Positions 33,936 through 45,499 of a stretch of DNA of 64,000 nucleotides are shown piece after piece. This DNA comes from Coriaria nepalensis. Its lineage: Eukaryota > Streptophyta > Magnoliopsida > Cucurbitales > Coriariaceae. Every line of letters begins with the position of its first letter. Position 1 is the stretch's first letter. The stretch lies in the NCBI GenBank assembly GCA_027186245.1, contig CP114496.1, forward strand, positions 4,741,501 to 4,805,500, in the 5' to 3' direction. The notes beneath the pieces were generated by a model. The model made no database searches, was not told the origin of the DNA, and saw only the letters and a list, made by a program, of their open reading frames with translations. A program made the translations under genes and the position numbers.

Positions 33936-35435
33936 AGTAATTAGGAAAATCACTTAAAATACTTCCATCAGATCAAGGAGGTGAATTCTTGGATTTTGAG
34001 TTCAAAGATCATCTACTGGAACATGATATTCTATCCTAACTCTCAGCACTTAGAACACCACAGTAGAATGGTGTTGCAGAAAGAAGAAACATAACCTTAT
34101 TGGATATGGTTAGGTCAATGTTAAGCTACTCATCTCTACAACTCGCATTCTAGGGATATGCACTTCAAACTCAGTATACATTTGAATATAGTTCTATCTA
34201 AGTCTATACAAAAGACACTTTTAGAGTTATGGAATGGCACTAAACTTAGTTTATGCCATTTTTGCATATAGAGGTGTCCAACACACGTGTTGAAATCCAA
34301 GAATGGGAAGTTGGACTTTTATAGTCCTAGTGAGAAAAAGGTGTTTGTATCGACAAATGCAACTTTTCCTAAACATGGATACATGATAAACTACAAACCT
34401 CGTAGTAAGGTAGTACTAGAGGAATTGAATTCTGATCAGATCAGACCATCTCAATCACCATCTGATGAACAACAACATCAAGTGACCACTAATCTAAGTC
34501 AGAACACCCTAGTAACTCGTCATAGTGAGATGATTGTGAGACAACTCATTCGTTATGAACACGAGGCACAGGTTCTAGTGTCAGACACAAACCAAGATGA
34601 TCCATTAACCTTTAAGGAGGCAGTGGATGATTCTAACAAGGATCAATGGAAAGATGCAATGAACCAAGAAATCGAATCCATGTATTCCAATTCTATCTTG
34701 GAACTTGTATATCCACTTGAAGATGTTAGGCCTATTAGATGTAAATGAATCTTCAAGAAGAAAAGAGACATAGATGGGAAAGTAGAGACTTTCAAGGCAC
34801 AACTTGTAGCAAAAGGCTATACCCAAAGGAAAGGGGTCGATTATGAAGAGACTTTCTCTCTCGTTACCATGCTCAAGTCTATACACATTCTTTTATCCAT
34901 AGCCTCTAGTTTAGACTACGAGGTATAGCAAATGGATGTCAAGACAACTTTTCTGAATGGCTATCTTGAAGAGAGTATTTATATGATGCAACCAAGAGAT
35001 TTTGTGCAAAAAGGCCAAGACAAAAGGATTTCAAGTTGCTTAGATCAATTTATGGATTGAAGCAAGACTCTAGGTCTTGGAACCTAAGGTTTGATGAGAC
35101 TATGAAGACGTATGGCTTCGAACAAAATGTTGATGAACCATGTGTCAATAAACACATCAAAGATAAGAAGGTGGTCTTCTTTGTTCTCTATGTTGATGAT
35201 ATTTTACTCATTCGAAATGAAGTAGAAATATTGTCAAATGTGAAGAAATGGCTAGCCAATCAATTCCAAATGAAAGATTTGGGAGAAGCAAACTATGTTC
35301 TAGGAATTCAAATCTTAAGGGATAGGAAGAATAAGCTTTTGGCAGTTTCTTAAGCTTTTACTAAGACACTTCTAGTGAGGTCTTTTGAGAATCATGTACA
35401 TAATTTAGGGATAAGGGAGATGCCTCAGTTACTCA

Positions 35436-35445
35436 AGTGGGAGAT
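35436..35445 (+). other. Polypurine tract
   Basis: 'agtgggagat' immediately before TGTTGGG, the same PPT type as the minus-strand element at 24476-24486. Confidence 0.75.
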
Positions 35446-36788
35446 TGTTGGGTATGGTGCTCTAAAAGCATGTGTATTGAACAATGAGTTTTTGAAAAGT
35501 GGTGTGGTATGAAAGGAATTTATGTAAATATATTGTCAATGTTCAATAAGGATGTAATGTTTCGTAAGATTTGTCTATTAAGGTTTCATAGTTAAACCAT
35601 ACCCTACAACAAATTGGGATATTGGAAAAGTGAAAGGATTGTTATTGTAAACTTACTATAGTCAAAACAGGTTCTTTCACAAGATGGTACTTCTCATCTC
35701 ACGGGCAGTCTTGACACTTTTCTAGAAGTCAATCTTGACTTAAAGGTTTTAAATTATTTATTTATGAAATGATTAAGTTACTGTTTTATTTAAAAAGTAT
35801 TTTAAATTAAACAAATTTAATTTAAAATTAAATAAAATTATAAAGTGTTTAAGAATTTCTCCTACCGGCGTGATATAAAACCTAATTAGTTACATACATA
35901 TATTCATTAGTAACTCAATTAAGGTTTCGTTGGAGAAAATGGAGAAACGGACCAAAACTATTTTAGGAGTAAAATTATAATTTAACTTAGAGTTTGACTA
36001 TAAGGGTAAAATTATAATTATTCATTTGTTAAATTTAATATCATTAAGCTTTGCTACCACAATTAAGGGTGACATTAATTTAATTATAAACTAATAAGTT
36101 ACATAGGAACTTTTACATAGCATAAAGGCTTGCATTAATAATCAGATATTAAGGATTAATGGACCAGATTATTAATTGGATTTTCTTAGGTCAAATTAAT
36201 GAAAGTATTTGTTAAATATCAATGTGTATAACCCATATAGGTGGCCTACCACATAGGTTGGGTTTGACCTATTTATCTCTTCTAATGTGATTAGAGCTTT
36301 AAGAAAAAAGGAAGCCTAATGTGATTAGGAAATTGTAGCCTAATGGTGCATATAAATACAGCTTATGGGGTGGCCGAATTATCAATTCAATTCCATGAAT
36401 AGAAAGCCTCCTTGGCTGAATTACAAAGAGAGAAAAGAGACTTTCTCTTATCCCTTTCCCGAGCTTATAATCTCAAGTGTTGAGATCTTAAGTAGAAACT
36501 TAACCATGCGAAATGAGTCGTGAGAACTAAGGTTAGAGAGCAAACATGTGGGCACCTCACATCTCCATCAAAGAGTTCTATATCAAGAAGAAATGTATTC
36601 TTAAAACTTTTTTTGATTCATTTATGATGGGATTTACTATACTTTCTGTAAAAAGATTATATGTGATATAATTGTTGTATGATCAATCTTGCTAGAAACT
36701 ATGAATGCTAGGATATGATCAGAATAAAATTTTAAATATTTCTTCTGTTGCATTAAATTGTTTTTTAGCATGCCTACGTTTCCTAATA
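35446..36788 (+). mobile_element. Hybrid copia LTR: family A start, family B body
   Basis: The first ~29 bases (TGTTGGGTATGGTGC..., AAAAGCATGTG) match family A LTR starts (46475, 28479). From about 35475 ('tattgaacaatgag') the sequence follows the interior of family B (compare 2018 onwards, and inverted 23820). It ends near 36788 ('gcctacgtttcctaata') with family B's 3' end, followed by a PBS. The ~450-base family B start is missing. Confidence 0.75.
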
Positions 36789-36789
36789 A

Positions 36790-36802
36790 GGGTATCGAAG
36801 TG
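36790..36802 (+). other. Primer-binding site, degenerate
   Basis: 'gggtatcgaagtgtagg' in the position of TGGTATCAGAGC...TAGG just after the LTR end. It shows that this LTR once served as a 5' LTR of a plus-strand element. Confidence 0.6.
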
Positions 36803-37500
36803 TAGGTCATAGCGGAAAAAATGATTACTTTATGATATTTCATGTATTGATGTTTACTCTTGGATGTTTTTATTGCTAGAATTTAATCAGGATGAATTTT
36901 TGGGAAAATTGAAACGAAGGTCCTGATCGGGACATCGGCTCCCTCACTTGGAGTGGTGGATTGGTGAACCACCGTCATTCGCATCAGCAAACTCCTATAG
37001 GGTTGTTGTACAATGATTGCACTATCGTTTACATCAGCGAACCAGTATAGGGTTGTGGTACAATGATTTAGACTAACTACGCATCGGCACAAAATTCATC
37101 ATACATGGAGTTAGAATCATTGGATCATTCTACAATTTTTAGAGTAGGTAGATAAGACAATTTCAAAGCAAACTACTGAACGGATCATCAATCAAGATAA
37201 CTGAGGCACCAGGAATGGACAGTGCAAGCAGCATCATCGCTATTGTAGCACTCATGCAAAATCCTACAACGCAATAGCAAGAAATTTGTCTATCTAGGGT
37301 TTCAAATGTTGGATCGTTCTAAAATATTCTTAATATGTAGATAAGACAATTTTATAGCAAATCTATAAACAAATCGCTGATTGAACACCCGATTGGTAGT
37401 GCATGCCATGTGATGGAAGCTCCCCACGAGCTACTGCCCTTCTCGGTGTAGCGGCGATGACTAGTTGTCGAAAAACTCTAATGCGATAATTGGGAATACA
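36803..37500 (+). mobile_element. Copia leader remnant with internal repeats
   Basis: Non-coding. It contains two imperfect ~58-base repeats at 36965-37070 ('catcagc.aac', 'tatagggttgt.gtacaatgatt') and two ~180-base imperfect copies around 'gtagataagacaattt' (37147, 37336). Moderately GC-rich patches at 37200-37260 and 37390-37460 parallel the GC-rich blocks of other leaders. Confidence 0.55.
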
Positions 37501-39015
37501 TAATGTTTTTTTATGATATTATGGTAATTGAGATAATATAAATTTTTTATATATATTTTACTAATTGTTGATGCTAGAATTTTCTGAGCATGTATCTCTT
37601 AATACATGAAAATTTCATGGACACATGTCGATATGTGGTTGGTTTATTGATTTAAAATAAATACGAATCAGTTGTAATTAAGCCAACTAATTAAAGTTAC
37701 TATTTAAGATGTTTAATTTAATCGGATAGAAATTAATTATGATTGACTGAATAAAGCTTAAATCATTTAATTCAGGTTAGAATGGCGATATTCTCAAAAT
37801 AATAATAGCCCATCAAGTCATTTGCCTATAAATAGAAGACATTGGTAGTAAATGCGAGCCAGTTGTAATTAAGCCAACTAATTAATATTTTTTATTAAAG
37901 CAACTTAAGACATTGAGTTTAATCAGATGATAACTAATTATTATCGACTGAATGAAGCTTAAATCATTTAATGCGGTTAAGAATGGGAGTATCCTCAAAA
38001 TAATAAGAGCTCATCAAGTCGTTTACCTATAAATAGAAGGCATTGGTAATAAATGCGAGTCGGTTATAATTAAGCCAACTAATTAATATTATTAATTAAA
38101 GAAACTAGTTAAGACGTTGAATTTAATCGGATAGTAATTAATTCTGATTAACTAAATAAATCTTAAATCATTTATTTCAGTTAAGAATGAGAGTATTCTC
38201 AAAATAATAAGAGCCCATCAAATCGTTTGCCTATAAATGGAAGGCATTGGTGAAGGCAAAAGGGTATTAACCGACATCAACACACACCCAAAAATTCCAT
38301 CATCAAACACAATGCTCTAGTGAAATTCTCTCAGTATTCCAACGCTTATATTTTTTGATTTCTCCAAGGAATTATGTATTTCCCCTTTTTTGAAATTAGT
38401 AATTAGAGCACCGAGTTCTATCAAAGTAATAGTCCCAATTTATCGCCCATGGATTGAACACTTTCATCTTTTCTTTATTCATTTATCTTTTCATTTATTG
38501 CTTTCATAGTAGTAAGGTTAATTTAAAGTTAGTTTCTTCCCATAGATTAGATCTATTTCTTTAAATTTCATCATTTTATTAAAGCATTCTTTACATACTA
38601 ATTTATTTTTGTCTTTCAGTCTTTAAATTTGCTTCCATTTATTACTATTTTACCTTGTTAGCACTAGTTTTGTCTGCTCATTAGTAGATAAGTTGATAAA
38701 AAAGTTACACCTATATTACTTTTAATCATTCCCCTAGTTAGAATTCAGATCAGTTTCCCTACGTATTTCTTTATTTTCATTTTATTTTATAATGTGAAAT
38801 CACTTTTAACTTTCTAGCATACCCGCATTTCTCGCATTTTTAATAATCATTTGTTAAAGGTTAGATCCGCCAAATTTCGATCCCGATCTTTAATTGATAT
38901 TAAGTTTTGGGATTTTTTAGTAGTGGATTTTCCCGATGTCGACAAAATGGCATGCTCGGTGGAACTTTCTATTGGGTAATTGCAAACTATCAATCAAAAT
39001 TTTACAGTGCGATTG
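37500..39015 (+). mobile_element. LTR-like sequence of another retroelement
   Basis: Non-coding region containing the triplicated TATA-bearing unit (separate entry), then 'caacacacacccaaaaattcc' and pyrimidine-rich sequence typical of an R-U5 region. It ends with 'aaaatggcatgctcggtgg' near 38945, which resembles the sequence after the LTR in some plant gypsy elements. No pol of that element is present; copia reverse transcriptase follows at 39025. Confidence 0.5.
37658..38252 (+). repeat. Three tandem ~200-bp units, each with a TATA box
   Basis: Units at 37658-37848, 37849-38049 and 38050-38252 align along their length: 'ttaagccaactaatta', 'aatcatttaat', 'ctcaaaataataagagc.catcaa' and 'cctataaat.gaagacattgg'. 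TATA motifs lie at 37827-37834, 38028-38035 and 38232-38239. Only the third is followed by the putative R-U5 sequence. Confidence 0.85.
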
Positions 39016-39024
39016 TCGGGGTAG

Positions 39025-40560
39025 TCTCCACCACCTCATCTAGACGATAATATGAATAGTATCCAAATTCAATTAGATTTGATTGATCCTACAACTTATT
39101 TCAAGGCTATTAATAGCTTAGATTCTATAAGATGGCTAGAAGTCAAGAAATCCGAGATAGATTCCATATATGCCAACTAAGTATGGTACTTGGTTGATGC
39201 ATCTGAAGGAATAGTTCATATAGGATGCAAATGGATTTTCAAGAAGAAAACTATGGTAGATGGAAAAGTTGAAACCTATAATGCTAGACTAGTTGCAAAG
39301 GGATATAGACAAAGAGAAGAAATTAATTATGAGGAAATCTTCTCTCCCGTTGAAATGATTAAATAAATCCATTCAAATATTGCTTGCCATTGCAGCATGC
39401 CATGATTGTGAGATTTGGAAAATGGGCCTAACAATAGCCTTCCTAAATGGGCTACTTGAGAAGGATGTATATATGATACAACCCAAGAGCTTCAAGGACT
39501 AGAAAAATACAAAGAAGTTGTGTAAGCTGCAAATGTCCATATACGGCCCAAAACAAGCATCTCAAAGTTGTAACATCCATTTCGATGAAATGATCAAATC
39601 GTTTGACTTCATTAAGAATAAAGATGATTCTTGTTTGTACATGAAAGTTAGTGGGAGTTATGTTGCTTTCATAATTCTATACATGGATGACATACTACTC
39701 ATGGGAATAATGTAGGCATGTTACAATTTATCAAGTTATGGCTATCAAATAATTTATCCTTAAAAGATTTAGGTTAAGTACCCTATATTCTAGTAGTAAA
39801 GATCTATAGAGATAGATCTAGAAGACTGTTAGGTTTGACCTAGTCGACATACATAGAAAAAGTTATAAACCTTTTTAGCATGAAAGATTGCAAGAGAAGA
39901 CTCCTGCCAATGAGTCATAGAATTTACCTCTCCAAGAATATGCCTCCCAAGACACAATCAGAGAGGGATAAGATGAGTGAAGTGCTTTATGCTTCGGCTA
40001 TAGGATCCATCATGTACGCTATGCTATGTACTAGACTGGATGTTGCATATGCTCTAAGTTTTGTTAGTTTCAAGGCAATTTGGGTCAAAAGCATTAGATT
40101 GTTATCAAGAACATTCTTAAGTACTGAAAATTGAGATGTTCTTAAGTACCTCTTCAAAAGAAGGATTAAAGAGATGTTCTTGGTTTATGGAGGTTCTAAC
40201 TTGAAAATTGAGGGTTTTCCAGACTTTAGTTTCTAGTCAGATATTGATAATAGTAAATCAATTTCTAGATTCATCATCACACTAAATGGTGGAGCGATCA
40301 GTTGGAAGAGTTCTAAATAGGAAATGACCATAGATTCAACTACTGAGGCTGAAACATTGCAGCTTAAGAAGCAACAAAAGAGGCAATTTTGATGAAAATG
40401 TTCATAACTGAACTTGGTGTTTTCCTAAGCATCGTTGATCCCGTAGTAGTGTATTATGATAACAACGGTGCAATAGCACTACCAAATGAACCTAAGTCTC
40501 ATCATAAATCTAAACACATGTTGCAATGTATCTCATATGGTGTCGAAGAAACAGACATTT
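39025..40560 (+). pseudogene. Copia reverse transcriptase and RNase H, degraded
   Basis: Reads CKWIFKKKTMVDGKVETYNA then RLVAKGYRQREEINYEEIFS (39225-39350), the classic copia RT entry; then, after stops, CKLQMSIYGPKQASQS (39518), IILYMDDILLMG (catalytic YVDD is YMDD; 39675), MKDCKRRLLPMSHRIYLSK (39880) and SAIGSIMYAMLCTRLDVAYA (39990). RNase H follows: LNGGAISWKSSK (40285), STTEAE (40335) and a frame-shifted DNNGAI region (40460). It stops abruptly near 40560 against minus-strand integrase, with no PPT or LTR. At least five stops or frameshifts. Confidence 0.9.
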
Positions 40561-40569
40561 AAGGTATTC

Positions 40570-42279
40570 TGTTTATGATTTAAGCAGAGGTTTCTACAAC
40601 ATATCTCGAAGAGAGTCCGATTTCTCCTCCTAGACACCTAATTTAATTATGGTGTTCTGGGAGGGATTCACTGTGAGATTATACCATTCTCCTTCAAGTA
40701 TTTAAGAAACTCATGGCTGAAGATATACCAGCTCGATTTGATCGAAGTATCTAAATACATTTGCCAAGTTGTTTTTCTTCTTCACTCTTATATTCCTTGA
40801 ACTTCTCACACGATTCAAATTTATGCTACATAAGATAAATGTGATGAATTACTAGCCCTATCAACAATATGTACTAATCTTATCAACTCGGTTTGTCTCT
40901 CTCCAGTTCCACTAGAAAGAGATCTGATCATCTTGCCTAATAAACAAGATTCCCAAGTTGGCATCGAGTCTAAATCGAATGGATCTAATCCTTGTTTCAT
41001 TGGCGTTACCTAATCAAGAATGCCATAGGTATGTTTGATTCACATCAAACTTTCTTTTCTTGGACTATTCAATAATGAGGCAAGTTTAATTTTTGAAATT
41101 TAAAACATACACACTATTATTTAAGGAAGCACTTGTAGAAAATATATCATTCATAAAAAGACTTAAATATTGTCCTTGATGGAGAGGACACATCGTTCCT
41201 CATAAAGTCTAGAAGTAGAAACAATATTCTGAATCAAAGATGGTACATAATACATTGTCTTAAATTTAAAACTAAGCCCAAAGGTAAAACTAAACTATAA
41301 GTATCCACAACTAAAGCAACAACTCTTGCTCCAATTGCAACTTGTAGGTCCACTTTACCTTTTTCCAGAATTCTTCTACCTTTTAGATTCTGTACATTAC
41401 TAAAAATATGAGAACCATAACTAGTATCTAATATCAAAGTAGATGAATCATTGCAAGAAAGGTTAATGTCATTCATAAACATACCCAAAGCAACATCACA
41501 ATGGTTTTTAAGAGTTCTAAGATAGACCTTGCAATTCGGCTTCCAAAGTCCAATTTCCCCGCAGTGGAAACACTTTCCATCTTTGCCCTTTTTTTTCTTT
41601 CCATAACCCTTCCCTGCTTTGAGAGTCCCTTTCTTGCCTCGCTTCTTAAGCTTGGCAGCGTCCTTTTTTCCGAAAGAACCTCTCATATGTAAAACAAGTT
41701 TATCCTTCTTGATAGATTTCTTGAGTGTTCGTAACATCTTATGAAAATCATGTAGCTCGGGTTCCATTTTATTCATGTGAAAGTTGCGCACAAACGGTGA
41801 GAGTGAATCAGGAAGAGATTGCAGCACCAAGTTATTAATCAACTTAAAATCCATAACAAGTCCGAGATTCTCAAGTTGTTTAATGTAGGTGATCATCTTC
41901 AGCATATGTTCACTAACAGAGGTACCCTCAGCCATTTTGATCCAAAACAATGCCTTAGATATCTCATAGCTCTCGTTTTGAGTATCCTCACAGTAAATAG
42001 ATTTAAGATTATCGATAATCTTATGAATTCATAGTGCTTTGGGAGCTCATTTCTCATAGATGCCTGCATTATGTATTGCACCTCATAATCTTGCTCTAAC
42101 CACTTATTCTATGCGGCCATTGTTCCAGGATTCGATCCCTCACGCAGGATCGCCATGACTTCAATTCAATACATCAGAAAAATGCTCATACCTGAGAATA
42201 ATTTTTATGTTTCTATACTAGTCTTTAAAATTGGCTCCAACCAATTTAATTTTTTCGAGAATCAATTTCAATTTTTCAG
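40570..42279 (-). pseudogene. Copia gag, protease and integrase, minus strand
   Basis: Gag starts MAEKLKLILEKIKLVGANF at 42279. After stops, a 238-codon frame (41950-41234) holds the gag core (MAEGTSVSEHMLKMITYIKQ, LVLQSLPDSLSPFV), a Lys-rich linker, a CCHC knuckle CFHCGEIGLWKPNC (a typical knuckle has Gly-His before the last Cys; here the His is lost) and the protease region LILDTSYGSHI (D-S-G changed to D-T-S). Further left come broken GAG-pre-integrase and the end of integrase: SHEFLKYLKENGIISQ near 40700 and the Glu motif VSRRRNRTL near 40625. It is cut at 40570, so reverse transcriptase is missing. Confidence 0.9.
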
Positions 42280-43704
42280 CCATTTCAAACTACAAAACAC
42301 ATAAAAATAAAACAGAACAATATAAGCAAATATGCAGAAAATACTAGCTACCAAAAATTTCAAAAGTTACATAAACATTTTGATATCTCCCATTATTTTA
42401 TTATGAACTATATTCACCACCTTAGTGGGAGAAGGATCCAATCATTTTATTATAACTCTTACATGTATGTAGCCAATCATAATAAAATTAAGGCTAACAA
42501 ACACCCTTCCAATTACATCTCATGTAATTCCTTTATCTTATCTCTAAGAAAATATAATCCCACATATCCATAGAAAATTATATTTCCTTAGTTGAGCTTA
42601 ACGAAACATTCTTGTATATAATCCCACATATCCATAGAAAATTATATTTCCTTAGTTGAGCTTAACGAAACATTCTTGTGAAAGGTAAAGTGTTAAACCA
42701 GTATGTGCAAGTGTCCTTGTCCACGCCTAGAGTGACAATATCACTCAATCAAACATCCCATGCAATAATAATATATATGCGTACTTACACAAATATAAGT
42801 CCCCACATGTCTATGACCTTCCTATATCCTTGCAAATATCATATATATTATAATGTTTGGAAAGTAAGCCATGAAATAATTTCACAACTAATTTAAGCTC
42901 AATATTATCAAGGGAAGGATTTCACTAAACTGTTTCATAATAACAAACATATATATATCATGCTCTATCCCATAGTCTTAAAATATGATGCGATAACATA
43001 TTTATATATCATGATACATGTATATTTAATACCTTAAATTAGATACATCTAATGCATCACATGTTAAAACAACTTTAATTATTCATACATTATTTCTTGT
43101 TTTATCTCTTGATGCATGTTCATGGAATTCAAACTAGTAAACTCTTGTTTAGTTCATTTTAATCATTCAGTAGCACAAGCAAATAATCAAAATTTCTTTT
43201 CCTTAACTCTTTAAGGATACTTGCCTAAAACATCAACTTTCCATATTTGGAAAGTTTCCTAATCGGGTCATTTCTAAATGATATTTATTATTTTAAAAAG
43301 TTTCCTATTTTAGATCCAATTATAAACTTAAGGAAACATGCCAAAATAATTTTCTAATTAAAGTCACAAAAAAGTATTTAAGGTAATTATTATTTTCCAA
43401 GTTTGATAAATACAAAATATATATAAACAATCAATATTATGATGCATTATCATCAAACCTATGTCTAATCACAATTATCCAATTAAAATCAAATTTTAAT
43501 CAATTAATTCCAAAGATTAGATTTTAGGAAAGTAATAAAAAATGAAACTTAATCCATATAGGGTTTTCTGCAACAACAATTTACCACCACTGCCACAAAT
43601 CACCGCAGCAGCCAAAGGGGAGCCGCAGCGCATGACCGAGCATCGCCCCTCAGCAGTGCGCCACCAGCTGCGTGCGTGATTACTCACCCACATGGCAGTT
43701 GCTG
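42280..43704 (-). mobile_element. Copia leader, minus strand
   Basis: Non-coding; it matches 1-1260 (inverted) and 21413-22186 (same strand). A GC-rich block is at 43570-43715 ('cgcagcgcatgaccgagcatc'). At 43705 it passes into LTR interior at the shared motif 'cacatg', so PBS and LTR end are deleted. Confidence 0.75.
42553..42679. repeat. 64-bp perfect tandem duplication
   Basis: The segment starting 'tataatcccacatatccata' at 42553 is repeated at 42617 with no visible difference through 'aacgaaacattcttgt'. It is far fresher than the surrounding diverged sequence. Confidence 0.95.
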
Positions 43705-45445
43705 CACATGTTTGCTATTTTACAATTATCCACACGATTCATCTCTTTTCGCTCTATAATTTTCGGCCAATTAGCTACTGGAGGAGATTCTAAATTTCAG
43801 CCAATTAGGTGTATTTACAGGCACAATTAGCTTTTAGTTTTCTAATCACATTAGGTTTCCTAGTTGCCTAAAACTCTTATAATCTGAAGTTACCTTTTAT
43901 CTTAAAACTATTAGAAGATATAATTGGATTAAGCCCTATAAAATGGTTGGCCACCCTAATGGGTCATATGCATGGTATTTAATCAATCTTTGATTAATTT
44001 GGCCCACAAAAATGTAATTAATAATTCATCCCATTAACTCTTTAATATCTGATTATTAATATGAACTTTTAGGACATATTTATAATTAAATAAAAGTTTC
44101 TATGTAACTTATTCATTTCTAATTAAATTAATGTCACACTTATTTGGGCTAGCATAGCTTCATGACATTAAACTAATAAATTAATAGTTACCATTTTGCC
44201 CTTATAATCAAACTATAAGTCAAATTACCATTTTACCATTTAAAATAGTTTTGGTCAATTTTTCTATTTTCTTCGATGAAACTTTAATTGAGTTATGACA
44301 AAATTATGTTTGTGACCAATTCGGTTCTACATCACGCTAGCAGGATGATTTCATAAACACCTGTATGATTTTATTTAATTCAAAATTAAATTCATTTTAT
44401 TTAAGACAACCTTTTAAAGTCAACAATTAACTTAATCATCTCATGATTAAATAACTTTAAACCTCCAAGTTAAGATTGACTTCTAGTAAAGTGTCAAACC
44501 TACCTGGGAGATGAGAAGCACCATCTTTTAAAAGAACCTGTTGTGACCATCATATAGTTAATATAACAATCCTTCCATTTTGCCCGTATCCCTATTCATC
44601 TTAGGGCATGATTTAACTTTTAAACCATAATAGACAAATCATATGGATCATTATACCTTTATCGAACATGGAGAATGGATTTGTGGAAAGTTCTTTCAAA
44701 TCATACTCCTTTGCAAAGATTCTTTGTTCAATAAAGTATATAATCCATATGATCTTATTCCAAATACAAAAGCGATGGATTCTCTCTTAACCACTCATAA
44801 TTCTTCTCGCACAACACTTCATATTCAACGATTCACCCTTTTTTTCATCCATGGCTAGGGCTAATTGGAATGATGTGAAAGTATAAAGTTTTGCACTCAA
44901 GGAAACCATGGTGTCTCAGGTTTGAGGATCACATGTAAAATAGTTACTAGATAATTCTCATTAACACTCAATATTAATTATTATTGAGAATTATCTAAGT
45001 GTCACATTCATTACCCTTAGTCTTTACAAAGAGCCTATACAATCATCATGGTGTTCTACTAACAGTACTAGCTGTGAGATCGGGCACCCTAACAATTAGG
45101 TGAAAATCTAGATGATTGTCTATCCTAATCAATCAATGTCCTTTCTTGAGAATAATGAACCATTTGTATCTTAAGAACTTTTAGCGACTCAAGTCTCGAC
45201 TAGCATGATCTCTATCATGGTCTCTAGAGTGCATAACTCAAGATACTGGACTTTATCATGATATACATTTAAAGAACATATAATATTAAATCCATCAAAA
45301 TTAATAAACATAATAAATAATAACTAACTTTCATTACTGAAAATAAATAATGTCTTGCTAATATCTGTATAAAGATAGTATCACATAAAGTACTTGCCCC
45401 ATCAGGTCAAAATATTATTGGCTTGATGGGCATACACTTTTACAA
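43705..45445 (-). mobile_element. Copia 5' LTR, family B, truncated, minus strand
   Basis: Aligns with 22617-24474: 'gagatgagaagcaccatc' (44508), 'tcaataaagtatataatccat' (44728), 'ggctagggctaattggaatgat' (44850), 'tctaagtgtcacatt' (44994), 'gatagtatcacataaagta' (45374). The LTR end and PBS are lost in a deletion joining it to the leader at 43705. Frames 44643-44858 and neighbours are LTR sequence. Confidence 0.75.
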
Positions 45446-45499
45446 TGGTTGTCGACCTAATAAAAAAATAGTCGACAATGGGAGCAAATGGGTAGCCGA

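Larger units (their letters stand above)
31998..35445 (+). pseudogene. Copia gag-pol, degraded, most complete in the window
   Basis: Domains in order: gag (KLTCDNFMTWKSNLN near 32065), broken by stops to 32590; a basic gag linker (32625-32860); a decayed CCHC knuckle region near 32810; protease, VDLGATNYVF near 32947 (catalytic D-S/T-G becomes D-L-G); GAG-pre-integrase, CLWHIRLEHINLYRINRLVK (33371); integrase, with first Asp in HSDICG, second in LPSDQGGEF (33962) and Glu in NGVAERRN (34070); reverse transcriptase from 34600 (WKDAMNQEIES) with LVAKGYTQRKGVDYEETFS (34805), a frameshift near 35030, then SIYGLKQDSRSW and an intact FVLYVDDILL (35180). An internal deletion at about 35350 removes the start of RNase H; the last stretch (FTKTLLVRSFENHVHNLGIR) precedes the PPT. 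Stops, frameshifts and a 208-base insertion at 33728 make it inactive. Confidence 0.92.
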
